Shown: positions 34,303 to 43,400, counted from the first letter of the stretch. The stretch: DNA of 64,000 nt from RGIG3002 sp045546775 (GCA_045546775.1 JAZQDM010000084.1:1-64000); one strand, 5' to 3'. Numbers and translations are program-made. The notes: generated from the sequence alone by a model not told the origin.

Positions 34303-34352
34303 GTCATATCCTCCTACACATTGGCAAATCAAGCCATTTTCTGTACAAAAAT

Positions 34353-34382
34353 ATTATATAAGAATGCCATTTTATGGCGCAA
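34353..34382 (-). promoter_or_regulatory. Promoter of the Spo0A-like gene with spacer palindrome
   Basis: On the minus strand -35 TTGCGC (34377-34382) and perfect -10 TATAAT (34353-34358) are 18 bp apart. GCCAT-N3-ATGGC (34366-34378) sits inside the spacer, a typical place for a repressor site. Confidence 0.7.
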
Positions 34383-34435
34383 CACTCAAGCATCGCACAA
34401 AGCTACAACGAATGGCACGCTTCGCTACGCAATAT

Positions 34436-34466
34436 GCAAAAAAGGACCGGCATAACGCCGGTCCTT
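34436..34466 (-). terminator. Terminator of pckA
   Basis: On the minus strand AAGGACCGGC pairs with GCCGGTCCTT across 5 nt and is followed by TTTTGC. It lies about 50 nt after the pckA stop codon. Confidence 0.88.
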
Positions 34467-34514
34467 GTAGCCCGCTAAGTTATTGTAAACAACAACTCCG
34501 GGAAATATTTTTCA

Positions 34515-36227
34515 TTAAAGTGCGGAAACTTCGTCAACAATTTTCTTTAATGCTGCTAAAGCTTCATCCGGAAGCTTGTCGTAGCCTTCTTTCTTTGTTG
34601 CGAAATCTTCTACTGCTTTCACACGGTTTTCCATAGCATTCTTTAATGCTGCTACGTAATCTTTGTCGTTTAAGTCAGGTGTGAAGTCACCTGTCTTGCC
34701 GGACCAGTCGTTCATGATTTCGATATCACTAAACGGTCCCCACTGTTCGAATTTAGCTTTTCCTTCCACGATTGTTTCAAGAATTCCTAATGTATCAGCA
34801 GGTTTAACTTTAGCGCCCATGAAATCGCCTGTGTTAACGATGTAGCAATCTACATCTTTTTCTTCTACTAATTTTTTGAACTTCTCGTAGTCATTTACTA
34901 ACGGATATGTTCTGAACGGGTTAGCGTAAGGAACAATACGAAGAGCGTTCATATCTGTACCAGCTGCAACACGTTCTGCTGTAGAAGTTTTTGTTGCAAG
35001 TGTAGCACCCATAACAGATGCAAGTGCAGAACCTTTTAATTTAACTACCGGCGGAATGGTAGGATCTTTCATAATCCAGAAAATAGCGTTAACCGGTGCG
35101 GCAATTTTGTCTACACGGTTCGGAGACCATAATTTGGATTTGATAGCACGTCCGTTACCATTTCTGATATCTTCTGTTACTAACTGAATCTTACCTTCAG
35201 AATCCATTGTACAAGAGCAGTTCTGAGCGGATAATAAATATTTGTTATCCGGGCATCCTGTCGGATAATCCGATGTCTTATCAAAGTATGTAGGCTCTAA
35301 AGCGATAGATGCACATGTATCTGTATTGATAATGAATGCATCATCATGAAGAACAGTAATCGGATATTTTCCGTCATGTTTTGCATGTGTTAATGTAGAT
35401 TTACCGGATCCTGACAAACCGTAAACAGATGCAACGAATTTGGAGCCATCTGCTAATGTGTACTCTTTCTGTCCGCCGTGGCAAGCTGCATAACCGTTTC
35501 TGTTAGCAAGTGCCCAAGCCATTGTAAGAGTACCTTTTTTGTGCTCACCAAAGTATTTCATACCAAGGATAGCTGCACAGTTTTGGTTTGTATCAAAATA
35601 GCAAAGTGTAAGCGGATCGCTTAAGCAGCTGTAATCCACATCAGGTCTTTCACCCGGTACCCACTGCGGATCAGAGAAGATATAAATATCCGGCTCTTTA
35701 CCGTCGCCAACCGGTACGGAATCTTTGTACATTTTTACATATTCATCAGACATATACTGGAAGTTGATCATCCAGTTGTAAAGAAGGTTCTCTTCTCCTT
35801 CCGGAATAAGAAGGTGAGCTTTTACCATAAATTCCGGATCAAGACCTACGAAACATTCAGCATGGTACATTGTTTTCCAGCGTGTTTCGTAAATAGCGTC
35901 CATAACTACTTTATCAAGTTTCACTTCATCAACACCAGGTTCGCCTTTGATACGACGAGCTGCTGCATAACGGCCTGTTACGGCACCATCGTTGAAAAGA
36001 AGAACTTTTGCATCTTTTTCAAGACCGAACTCTTCTCCTCTGTATACCGGCATATCCGTTACGATTGTACCCGGTGAATTTTTTGCTAAATCATAAGCTT
36101 CCTTTAATGTATTAACTTTTACTACGTTATTTCCATAAAAGGCTGCTTCAATAATAGAACGAGTTCTTGAAAACCCCGGTTTTCCTGCGCCAATTTCGGA
36201 AATTGGATAATACGCTTTTGTTGACAT
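34515..36227 (-). CDS. pckA: Phosphoenolpyruvate carboxykinase (ATP)
   Basis: PckA converts oxaloacetate and ATP to PEP and CO2, and in anaerobes may run in the carboxylating direction. The roughly 570-residue protein has the P-loop GLSGSGKST (about 270-278), the kinase-2-like HDDAF segment, and the adenine-binding region near NPFRTYPLV. It is longer than the E. coli enzyme (540). The ATG at 36227 follows GGAGGAAG; an 8-codon extension is not needed. The gene has its own promoter and terminator. Citrate synthase and the oxaloacetate decarboxylase cluster in the same window also act on oxaloacetate. Confidence 0.95.
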   Translation of the reverse strand: MSTKAYYPISEIGAGKPGFSRTRSIIEAAFYGNNVVKVNTLKEAYDLAKNSPGTIVTDMPVYRGEEFGLEKDAKVLLFNDGAVTGRYAAARRIKGEPGVDEVKLDKVVMDAIYETRWKTMYHAECFVGLDPEFMVKAHLLIPEGEENLLYNWMINFQYMSDEYVKMYKDSVPVGDGKEPDIYIFSDPQWVPGERPDVDYSCLSDPLTLCYFDTNQNCAAILGMKYFGEHKKGTLTMAWALANRNGYAACHGGQKEYTLADGSKFVASVYGLSGSGKSTLTHAKHDGKYPITVLHDDAFIINTDTCASIALEPTYFDKTSDYPTGCPDNKYLLSAQNCSCTMDSEGKIQLVTEDIRNGNGRAIKSKLWSPNRVDKIAAPVNAIFWIMKDPTIPPVVKLKGSALASVMGATLATKTSTAERVAAGTDMNALRIVPYANPFRTYPLVNDYEKFKKLVEEKDVDCYIVNTGDFMGAKVKPADTLGILETIVEGKAKFEQWGPFSDIEIMNDWSGKTGDFTPDLNDKDYVAALKNAMENRVKAVEDFATKKEGYDKLPDEALAALKKIVDEVSAL

Positions 36228-36263
36228 ATCTTTCTTCCTCCTTAATGACAATTTAACATATAC

Positions 36264-36292
36264 ATTATTGCAAAGGTTGCTCTAATTGTCAA
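36264..36292 (-). promoter_or_regulatory. Promoter of pckA
   Basis: On the minus strand a perfect -35 TTGACA (36287-36292) and -10 AATAAT (36264-36269) are 17 bp apart, about 30 nt before the start codon. Confidence 0.8.
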
Positions 36293-36355
36293 TATTCTTG
36301 CATGTTTTTTTGCAATATTTAGAAATATTTTATGAATACAATTCCCCCGGCTACA

Positions 36356-38155
36356 CTACAGGGCTTTTGTCACCTCATGCAGCCACTCTGCTTCCTCTTT
36401 TGTCAGATACGGCGAAATGCGCTCATATACTTCTTTGTGATAGGCATCAATACGTTTTATGTCTGCATCCGACAAATACTTTTTGTCTAATGCTTCCCGG
36501 TCAATCGGCACATACGTCAACGTTTCAAATTGCATAAACTGTCCATCCTCATTTTTCGTGCCTTTCTTGACAAGCAGCACATTTTCTGTGCGGATACCAT
36601 GACTTCCCTGTTTGTAAACACCGGGCTCATTGGTCACAACCATGCCCTCTTCCAGTACATATTCCTTTTGTCCTTCCGCATATTTCCAGCGGATGCCGTG
36701 GGGACCTTCATGCACGTTCAAAATATAACCGATGCCGTGTCCGGTGCCGCATTTGTAATCGATATTCATATCCCAAAGCGGCCCCCTTGCCAATATATCT
36801 AAATTTCTGCCGGTACATCCATACAAAAACTTTGCATCCGACAAACGCACCATTCCCGCCGCCACAGCACTGAAATGGCATTTGATTTCATCACTGATTT
36901 CTCCCAGCACAATGGTTCGCGTAACATCCGTCGTTCCGCCCATGTACTGTCCGCCGGAATCCACCAAAAGCATTCCTTCCGCAGCCAATTCCTTATACTC
37001 TGTTTCCGTCGCCTCGTAGTGCATCATTGCCGCATTTTCTTTATAACCTGCTATTGTATCAAAGGACAAATCCAAAAAACCTTCCGTTTGCCTTCGCATG
37101 GCATCGATTTTTTGTGCAACCACATACTCGTTTAACGGTATTTTTCCAATATTATGTTTCAGCCAGTAGATAAACTTTGTGACCACCACATTATCTTTCA
37201 AAAAAACATCCTTCATCCGTTCAATCTCTACCGGATTTTTTACTGCTTTCAAAAGTTCTGTCGGATTTTTCGCGTTCACAATTTCAGCCTGCTCTTTTAC
37301 CAACTGGTACAGTGCATAGCTTACGTTTCCTGTGTCAAGCAATACCGCTCCGTCATATGGATATTGTTCCAAAAAAGATTCTATTTCCTTATAATCTTTT
37401 AAAACAATCTGATTGACACCGCAATACTGTTCCAATGCTCCGTCAACCGCCTCTTTTTGCACAAAAAAGAACGCTTCCTTCTGCGTAAGAAAACCATACG
37501 AAAAAGCAACCGGATTGCACGGCACATCGCTTCCCCGCACGTTAAAAACCCACATCAAATCATCCAATTTTGTGAGCAAACATGCGGATGCACGCAATTC
37601 TTTCATTTTACTCCGGACCGCATCCATTTTTTCCTCACAAGTCATTCCACAAATCTCTTCAGCCAACGGCACAATGCTGTTGCAATTGATTTTCGGTCTG
37701 TCAGACCATATCTTTTCAGCCAAGTCATAACTGTAACAAACTTCAATCCCTTTCTCATTAAAGAGTTTCTCTATCCGCTTGCCGAACGTAGCCTCCACTA
37801 CCTTTCCATCAAAACCTAGCACCTGTCCTTTTTCCATGCGTTCCGACAAATATTCCGTAATGGTAGGAACGCCTTCCTCCTGCATGCGGTACAAGACAAT
37901 ACCGGTACCTTCTAATTCCTTTTGAGCCTGAATAAAATACCTGCCGTCCGTCCACAAACCGACTTCCTTCTCACTCACAACCAACGTTCCGTTAGAACCG
38001 GTAAACCCGGAGAAAAACTGCCTCGTTTTAAAATAGTCGCCCACATACTCCGAATTATGATAATCCGAAGTCGGTATCATATAATAATCTATCTTTTTAT
38101 CTGCCATTTCTTCTTTCAATAAACAAATTCTTTGTTTGATTGTATTTTTATCCAT
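36356..38155 (-). CDS. Aminopeptidase P family protein (Xaa-Pro aminopeptidase)
   Basis: The 599-residue protein is a large, three-domain form of aminopeptidase P. Two creatinase-like N-terminal domains (about 1-310) precede an M24 metallopeptidase domain (about 315-540). Metal ligands are seen in DSGGQYMGGTTDVTRT (two Asp), GTGHGIGYILNVHEGPHG (cited as HGIGYILNVHEGPHG; His) and TNEPGVY / RTENVLLV (two Glu). A C-terminal segment (about 540-599) is typical of the long form. It removes N-terminal residues before proline. It starts 1 codon after the deoC stop, so the two are coupled. Confidence 0.93.
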   Translation of the reverse strand: MDKNTIKQRICLLKEEMADKKIDYYMIPTSDYHNSEYVGDYFKTRQFFSGFTGSNGTLVVSEKEVGLWTDGRYFIQAQKELEGTGIVLYRMQEEGVPTITEYLSERMEKGQVLGFDGKVVEATFGKRIEKLFNEKGIEVCYSYDLAEKIWSDRPKINCNSIVPLAEEICGMTCEEKMDAVRSKMKELRASACLLTKLDDLMWVFNVRGSDVPCNPVAFSYGFLTQKEAFFFVQKEAVDGALEQYCGVNQIVLKDYKEIESFLEQYPYDGAVLLDTGNVSYALYQLVKEQAEIVNAKNPTELLKAVKNPVEIERMKDVFLKDNVVVTKFIYWLKHNIGKIPLNEYVVAQKIDAMRRQTEGFLDLSFDTIAGYKENAAMMHYEATETEYKELAAEGMLLVDSGGQYMGGTTDVTRTIVLGEISDEIKCHFSAVAAGMVRLSDAKFLYGCTGRNLDILARGPLWDMNIDYKCGTGHGIGYILNVHEGPHGIRWKYAEGQKEYVLEEGMVVTNEPGVYKQGSHGIRTENVLLVKKGTKNEDGQFMQFETLTYVPIDREALDKKYLSDADIKRIDAYHKEVYERISPYLTKEEAEWLHEVTKAL

Positions 38156-38158
38156 ACC

Positions 38159-38824
38159 CTAATAACCTTTTGCCTCTTCCCCATTTAATAAACCTACTGC
38201 AGAGGATGTCCCGATTCTGTCGCAGCCGGCCGAAATAAAAATCTCCAAATCCTGAGCGGTCTTCACCCCTCCGGCAGCCTTCATTTTCACCTGTTCACCG
38301 ATGTACTTTTTGAACAACAAAATATCATCCATCGTTGCCCCTCCGGTGCCAAAACCGGTGGAAGTTTTGATATAATCGGCTCCTGCTGACGTGACAGTTT
38401 TACACATCGCAATTTTTTCTTCTTCCGTCAAATAGCAAGTCTCAATAATGACTTTCAAAATATGCGTGCCGCACACTTCTTTCAGCGCTTTTATTTCCGC
38501 TTCCACTTTGTCATACTGTCCGTTTTTCACGTCACTTATATTAATTACCATGTCAATTTCCTTGGCGCCGTCTTTCAGTGCTTCTTTTGTCTCTGCGATT
38601 TTTGCCTCTGTCACACTGTAGCCAAGCGGGAAACCAACTACCGTACATATATTTATTTTATCACCATATTTGTCCGCTATACGCTTGATATAACAGGGCG
38701 GCACACAAACAGAAGCCGTCCCATACGCAATTGCTTCCTCACACAATTTTTGAATATCGTCCCATGTTGCAAATGCTTTTAACTGTGTATGATCTACATG
38801 GCTTAACATTTCCTGTTTTGTCAT
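38159..38824 (-). CDS. deoC: Deoxyribose-phosphate aldolase
   Basis: DeoC splits 2-deoxyribose 5-phosphate into glyceraldehyde 3-phosphate and acetaldehyde. The 221-residue class I aldolase has DHTQLKAFATWDD near the N-terminus, HILKVIIETCYL (general acid region), and the Schiff-base lysine in DYIKTSTGFGTGGAT (near residue 155-160). The ATG at 38824 after GAGGGA gives the family N-terminus; the open frame 30 codons upstream is not conserved. It is co-transcribed with the aminopeptidase gene. Confidence 0.94.
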   Translation of the reverse strand: MTKQEMLSHVDHTQLKAFATWDDIQKLCEEAIAYGTASVCVPPCYIKRIADKYGDKINICTVVGFPLGYSVTEAKIAETKEALKDGAKEIDMVINISDVKNGQYDKVEAEIKALKEVCGTHILKVIIETCYLTEEEKIAMCKTVTSAGADYIKTSTGFGTGGATMDDILLFKKYIGEQVKMKAAGGVKTAQDLEIFISAGCDRIGTSSAVGLLNGEEAKGY

Positions 38825-38838
38825 AGTCCCTCTTTTCC

Positions 38839-38873
38839 GCACATCCAACATCCGTTTTGATATCCGGATGTGC
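38839..38873 (-). promoter_or_regulatory. Hairpin in the deoC leader
   Basis: GCACATCC and GGATGTGC form an 8-bp inverted repeat with a 19-nt loop, just upstream of the deoC Shine-Dalgarno sequence. On the plus strand it is followed by TTTTT and would read as a terminator, but no plus-strand gene precedes it. Its role is not clear. Confidence 0.4.
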
Positions 38874-38989
38874 TTTTTCATTTTTACTATTTCTACTATT
38901 GTAATACGCCACATCTTAAAAATCCATAACGTTTTACTGCACGTTCACTATCTTTTTACACTTTTTTCATACTTTTCACGTATTTTTGC

Positions 38990-39024
38990 TTGTCATACCT
39001 GTTTTTATCATGTTATGATAAAAA
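38990..39024 (+). promoter_or_regulatory. Citrate synthase promoter with operator-like palindrome
   Basis: -35 TTGTCA (38990-38995) and -10 TATGAT (39014-39019) are 18 bp apart. A perfect 10-bp inverted repeat, TTTTTATCAT-GTT-ATGATAAAAA (39002-39024), covers the -10. The start codon is about 85 nt further on. Confidence 0.65.
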
Positions 39025-39107
39025 TGTTCGTACTTTTACATATTACAGTAAAAAAGAGTAAAGCAAAAAAAGTTCGAATAAATACATTAAACGAAAGGGA
39101 TGATTCC

Positions 39108-40475
39108 GTGGACAACAACAGCTATTCTGAAATTACCCCCGAAATTTTGAGACTTGCCATGCTAAGTAAGCAGGCCGGTGTAATCGACTCCGAGTTGTTT
39201 ACTAAATATGAAGTAAAACGAGGTTTGCGCGACTTAAACGGCAAAGGCGTTCTCGCAGGTCTTACACACATTTCTGACGTTAAAGCGACAGAAATCGTAA
39301 ATGGTGTCTCCGTACCTGCACACGGCAGACTGATATACCGTGGTTATGATGTAAAAGATTTAGTAAACGGTTTCACAACCGAAAACCGCTTTGGTTTTGA
39401 AGAAACTGCTTATCTTCTTTTGTTTGCCGAATTACCAACCGAGGCAGAGTTAAAAAAATTCACAGAACTTTTGGCACATTATCGCACACTGCCTACAAGC
39501 TTTGTACGCGACATCATTATGAAAGCGCCAAGCAAAGATATGATGAATACTTTGGCACGAAGTGTACTTACCCTGTATTCTTATGACGACAGAGCAGATG
39601 ACACTTCTATTCCGAATGTTCTTCGTCAATGTTTACAGCTAATTAGCTTGTTCCCTCTTATGAGTATTTACGGTTATCAGGCATACAGCCATTACCATGA
39701 TGGAAACAGCTTATTTATTCATCCGCCAAAACCGGAACTTTCCACAGCAGAAAACATTTTACATATGTTAAGACCGGACAGTTCTTTTACTCCTTTAGAA
39801 GCAAGGATTCTTGATATTGCCCTTGTACTTCATATGGAGCACGGTGGCGGTAACAACTCTTCCTTTACAACACATGTTGTTACTTCTTCGTTAACAGACA
39901 CCTATTCTACAATCGCCGCTGCTATCGGTTCTTTAAAAGGCCCCCGTCACGGTGGCGCGAACATTAAAGTAGTGCAGATGTTTGCTGACATGAAGAAAAA
40001 AGTTTCCGACTGGACAAACGAAGAAGAAGTCGGAACTTACTTAAGAAAACTTTTGCGCAAAGAAGAATTCGACCATGCAGGTCTTATTTACGGCGTAGGT
40101 CATGCCATTTATTCCAAATCTGACCCAAGAGCCGTTGTATTTAAATCTTTCGTCGAAAAATTATCAGTTGAAAAGGGCTTAGAAAAGGAATTTGCCTTGT
40201 ACTCCATGGTGGAACGACTCGCTCCAAAAATTATTGAAGAAGAACGCCAGATGTACAAAGGTGTCAGCGTTAACGTAGATTTCTATTCCGGCTTTGTGTA
40301 TGACATGCTTGATTTGCCGTTAGAACTGTACACTCCTATTTTTGCCATTGCAAGAATTGCAGGTTGGAGTGCACATCGATTGGAAGAATTGGCAAATAAT
40401 GGTAAAATTATTCGTCCGGCATACAAACCAATCGGCGAAGAAAAACAATACAAAGCAATGACAGATCGTATTTAA
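39108..40475 (+). CDS. Citrate synthase
   Basis: Citrate synthase condenses acetyl-CoA with oxaloacetate. The 455-residue protein has the conserved segments HGRLIYRGYDVKDL, HMEHGGGNNSSF (catalytic His), GPRHGGAN (His), and YSKSDPRAVVF (catalytic Asp). It is longer than Bacillus CitZ (about 370), with an N-terminal extension of about 60 residues, as in the Clostridia group of this family. The reading frame is open far upstream, but that part is not conserved and overlaps the promoter. A GTG at 39108 after AAAGGG is chosen. The gene is alone on the plus strand, between a promoter and a strong terminator. Confidence 0.93.
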   Translation: MDNNSYSEITPEILRLAMLSKQAGVIDSELFTKYEVKRGLRDLNGKGVLAGLTHISDVKATEIVNGVSVPAHGRLIYRGYDVKDLVNGFTTENRFGFEETAYLLLFAELPTEAELKKFTELLAHYRTLPTSFVRDIIMKAPSKDMMNTLARSVLTLYSYDDRADDTSIPNVLRQCLQLISLFPLMSIYGYQAYSHYHDGNSLFIHPPKPELSTAENILHMLRPDSSFTPLEARILDIALVLHMEHGGGNNSSFTTHVVTSSLTDTYSTIAAAIGSLKGPRHGGANIKVVQMFADMKKKVSDWTNEEEVGTYLRKLLRKEEFDHAGLIYGVGHAIYSKSDPRAVVFKSFVEKLSVEKGLEKEFALYSMVERLAPKIIEEERQMYKGVSVNVDFYSGFVYDMLDLPLELYTPIFAIARIAGWSAHRLEELANNGKIIRPAYKPIGEEKQYKAMTDRI

Positions 40476-40480
40476 ACAAC

Positions 40481-40510
40481 AAAAAAGAGTCCGAAACCGG
40501 ACTCTTTTCT
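40481..40510. terminator. Bidirectional terminator between citrate synthase and receiver gene
   Basis: GAGTCCG pairs with CGGACTC across 4 nt with A- and T-tracts on both sides. It lies between convergent genes. Confidence 0.88.
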
Positions 40511-40514
40511 TTTT

Positions 40515-40892
40515 TTAATTTTTTCCTTCAGCACGTTCAATTGTTTCCTGTACCTTGGAAAGTAAAACCCCCGGTGCAAATGGCTTTCTGATAAAATCCA
40601 TCGCACCCATTTCAAGACTTCTTTCTTCATACACGCCGTCTGTTTCCGCTGTCAATACAACAACCGGTATCTGTTCGATATTGGGCATTTCTTTCATTTT
40701 TTGCATCATTTCGAAACCGTCCATATCGGGCATATTGATATCTAATAATACCAAATCCGGTTGTATTGTTTCCATTTTTTCGAGAGCACTAGTTCCAGAC
40801 TTTGCTGTAGAAATTACATACTTTTCTTTTAGTACTTCTTCCGCACATTTCAGGTTTGTAGCCACGTCATCCACCAACAAAATATGCTTCAT
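40515..40892 (-). CDS. Stand-alone response regulator receiver protein
   Basis: The 125-residue CheY-like protein holds only a receiver domain: acidic pair LLVDDVATN near 5-13, phospho-acceptor Asp in LVLLDINMPDMDG (near 52), switch Thr in VVVLTAET and Lys in FIRKPF. No output domain or adjacent histidine kinase was seen. Such proteins relay phosphate or dock onto partners. The ATG three codons into the open frame is chosen. A cheR gene at 52.9 kb is not linked. Confidence 0.88.
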   Translation of the reverse strand: MKHILLVDDVATNLKCAEEVLKEKYVISTAKSGTSALEKMETIQPDLVLLDINMPDMDGFEMMQKMKEMPNIEQIPVVVLTAETDGVYEERSLEMGAMDFIRKPFAPGVLLSKVQETIERAEGKN

Positions 40893-40959
40893 ACTATACA
40901 CCTATACCTTATTCATTTTTTATATAAACGCTCATTCTTCTATGATACGTTTGATATCT

Positions 40960-42447
40960 TTACATTCCTAAAAATGCCTTTACTACATTTTTCATTTCCG
41001 TACGGTCACATACGTTTTTATGTAATACCGGTGCTGTTCTGATTTCTTCAATCGCACCCGGTACTGCAACATTGGCAATGTTGGAAAGTTCATCCACTAA
41101 TGCAAAATCTTCCATCTGGCTGTATTTTGTATCAATGGCTTCCATAACACTTCTCGTAAACTTAAACGGACTTGCTGTAGATGCAATAATCGTCTTTGTC
41201 GCATCGCCTGTTTCCGCTTTGTATTTGTTATATACCGATGCCGCAACAGCTGTATGTGTGTCAATCACATAACCGCATGCCTCATAAATATCTTTGATGA
41301 CAGCTGCCGTCTCTTCTTCTGAAGCATAATTTCCGTAGAAATCTTTTAACAGCGCTTTCATATCATCCGTAATCGTATATTTACCTTCTCCGCTTAATGC
41401 ATTCATAAAGCTTGCATTCTGCTCTGCATTTTCACCTGCAATACGGTAAATCAATCTCTCCAAATTGCTGGAAATCAAAATATCCATGGAAGGAGATGTT
41501 GTGAGGACAAACTCACGGTTTCTGTCATAAGTTCCTGTTTTAAAGAAATCATACAACACTTTATTGTCGTTGGATGCACAAATCAGTTTGCCAATCGGAA
41601 CACCCATATTTTTTGCATAATAAGCAGCAAGAATATTACCAAAGTTTCCTGTCGGAACAACCACATTTACTGTCTCGTTGTTTTCAATCTCACCTGCACT
41701 CAAAAGCTGTACGTAAGAATAAACATAATAAACAATCTGCGGTACTAATCGTCCGATGTTGATGGAGTTTGCAGAAGAGAACTGGAATCCTGCTTCTTCC
41801 ATTTCTTTTGCAAGCTCTTTATCATTGAATAACTGTTTTACACCTGTCTGTGCATCATCAAAATTGCCATGAATACCAACTACGTGTGTATTGGCACCTT
41901 TTTGAGTAACCATCTGTTTTTCCTGAATCGGACTAACACCGTTTTTCGGATAAAACACGATAATTCTTGTGCCTTCTACTTCAGCAAATCCAGCAAGTGC
42001 AGCCTTACCGGTATCACCGGAAGTCGCTGTCAAAATGACAATTTCATTTTTTACATCATTCTTCTTTGCAGAAGTAATAAGCAAATGTGGCAAAATAGAC
42101 AATGCCATATCTTTAAATGCAATCGTTGCTCCGTGGAACAATTCCAAATAATATGCACCTTCTGCTTCTACAAGAGGAGCAATAACTTCCGTATCAAATT
42201 TGGAATCATATGCATTGTTGATACAGTTCTTCAACTCTTCCTCTGTAAAATCAGTCAAAAACAACTTCATTACTTCATAAGCCACTTCTTGGTAGCTCAT
42301 TTTGGATAAATCTTCCAGACTCTTATCGAGGGTAGGAATATGATCCGGCACAAACAAACCGCCATCGTCAGATAATCCTTTCAAAATTGCCTGTGAAGCC
42401 TTTACCGGTGTAGTGTTACTTCTCGTACTCTTGTATAATACTTCCAT
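40960..42447 (-). CDS. thrC: Threonine synthase
   Basis: ThrC is a PLP enzyme that turns O-phosphohomoserine into threonine. The 495 residues show YKSTRSN at the N-terminus, DDGGLFVPDHIP, the PLP lysine in HGATIAFKDMAL (near 107) and the phosphate-binding TATSGDTGKAAL, VVPTGNFGNILAAYYAK (cited as PTGNFGNILAAYYAK). It belongs to the longer, fungal/E. coli-like class. The ATG at 42447 fits; an upstream open frame of 20 codons starts with TTG and is not needed. No other threonine genes are adjacent. Confidence 0.95.
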   Translation of the reverse strand: MEVLYKSTRSNTTPVKASQAILKGLSDDGGLFVPDHIPTLDKSLEDLSKMSYQEVAYEVMKLFLTDFTEEELKNCINNAYDSKFDTEVIAPLVEAEGAYYLELFHGATIAFKDMALSILPHLLITSAKKNDVKNEIVILTATSGDTGKAALAGFAEVEGTRIIVFYPKNGVSPIQEKQMVTQKGANTHVVGIHGNFDDAQTGVKQLFNDKELAKEMEEAGFQFSSANSINIGRLVPQIVYYVYSYVQLLSAGEIENNETVNVVVPTGNFGNILAAYYAKNMGVPIGKLICASNDNKVLYDFFKTGTYDRNREFVLTTSPSMDILISSNLERLIYRIAGENAEQNASFMNALSGEGKYTITDDMKALLKDFYGNYASEEETAAVIKDIYEACGYVIDTHTAVAASVYNKYKAETGDATKTIIASTASPFKFTRSVMEAIDTKYSQMEDFALVDELSNIANVAVPGAIEEIRTAPVLHKNVCDRTEMKNVVKAFLGM

Positions 42448-42543
42448 GAAACACAATCCTCTCGTTTTTACTTTCGTTTCTTGTTTCAACAAGCCAATCC
42501 GCAACACATACGGATACTTGTTCGCTATTTTACTCGATTCCTA

Positions 42544-42572
42544 AGTATAACACACTTTTATCCACGTCGCAA
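42544..42572 (-). promoter_or_regulatory. Promoter of thrC
   Basis: On the minus strand -35 TTGCGA (42567-42572) and -10 TATACT (42544-42549) are 17 bp apart. The leader of about 90 nt holds an inverted repeat with AACAAG/CTTGTT outer and ATCCG/CGGAT inner arms. No T-box or threonine-rich leader peptide was found. Confidence 0.75.
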
Positions 42573-42637
42573 TGACTCTATTTTACTTTTATTTTTTATT
42601 ATTTTGCTCTTTCTTTGTCTAATGTTACTAAAAAACA

Positions 42638-43249
42638 TCAGTTAAAGAATTCGTGTCCGCCATGGGAAAATAGCAGCGTGAGATTTTCATCAAACCATCG
42701 CATTCTATCCGGATCTGCACTGCGTCTGCAGGCAAAATACAACGCGCCCTGCGAAATATCTTCTCCGTTTATCGCCCGGTTTACCGCTTCTACCGTTTCA
42801 TCGCTGATACAAACAGTATAATATCTTCCGTCCGAGATTGGTGAAAACTGCGATACACCATTTTCTCTTTGAAAAACTACACCTTCAATGGTATCCGGAA
42901 AGGAAGGAGATTCTACCCGATTCAAAATCACATTTGCCACAAGCAATTTCCCATCCACATCTTCTCCGCCGGCTTCCGCTTCCACAATACGCAACAAAAT
43001 CTCATACTCATCCTGCGTCACTGCGATTCTTGCCGTTTCCATTACATTTACTTCCAACACCCTCGGTGTTGTCACAGCCTGACTTTCTCCTATCCGAAAA
43101 CTTGTCTGGCTTTTTTGCTCTGTCGTTTCCTCTATTACAAACGCCGGCTCACTTAAGCTTTTCGCATCTGCAATCTGCTCCACATTAAACCAGCATACTG
43201 TAAAAATAATATTACAAAGAAAAAACAGACAGATATATTTTTTATACAT
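42638..43249 (-). CDS. Cell wall hydrolase of the SleB family
   Basis: About 203 residues with an N-terminal signal or anchor segment (CLFFLCNIIFTVCWF), a linker, then a Hydrolase_2/SleB domain (about 90-203). The domain has RIVEAEAGGE (catalytic Glu region), VANVILNRVESPSFPDTIEGVVFQ (cited as ANVILNRVESPSFPDTI) and GALYF. SleB-type enzymes are lytic transglycosylases that open spore cortex or cell wall. No peptidoglycan-binding domain is present, so it is shorter than Bacillus SleB. The start among three close ATGs is uncertain. Confidence 0.85.
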   Translation of the reverse strand: MYKKYICLFFLCNIIFTVCWFNVEQIADAKSLSEPAFVIEETTEQKSQTSFRIGESQAVTTPRVLEVNVMETARIAVTQDEYEILLRIVEAEAGGEDVDGKLLVANVILNRVESPSFPDTIEGVVFQRENGVSQFSPISDGRYYTVCISDETVEAVNRAINGEDISQGALYFACRRSADPDRMRWFDENLTLLFSHGGHEFFN

Positions 43250-43400
43250 AGTATAAACCTCCATCGTTGTTACATGTCCCACTTTTGAATAAATTAGGAC
43301 TATTCTATTTTTTGTAATACTTCCTTAATATTTTACACCAACATTGAAAATTTTATGCCCTTTACTCATCGACCGTATGCTGAAATTCTCGCGCTTACGA

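Noticed and set aside
38868..39107. Upstream extension of the citrate synthase frame (about 80 residues)
   Set aside because: It runs through the promoter and palindrome, is not conserved, and a GTG with a good Shine-Dalgarno sequence follows.
42448..42520. Leader peptide or T-box before thrC
   Set aside because: The only short frame, MCCGLAC, has no threonine codon, and no T-box element was found.
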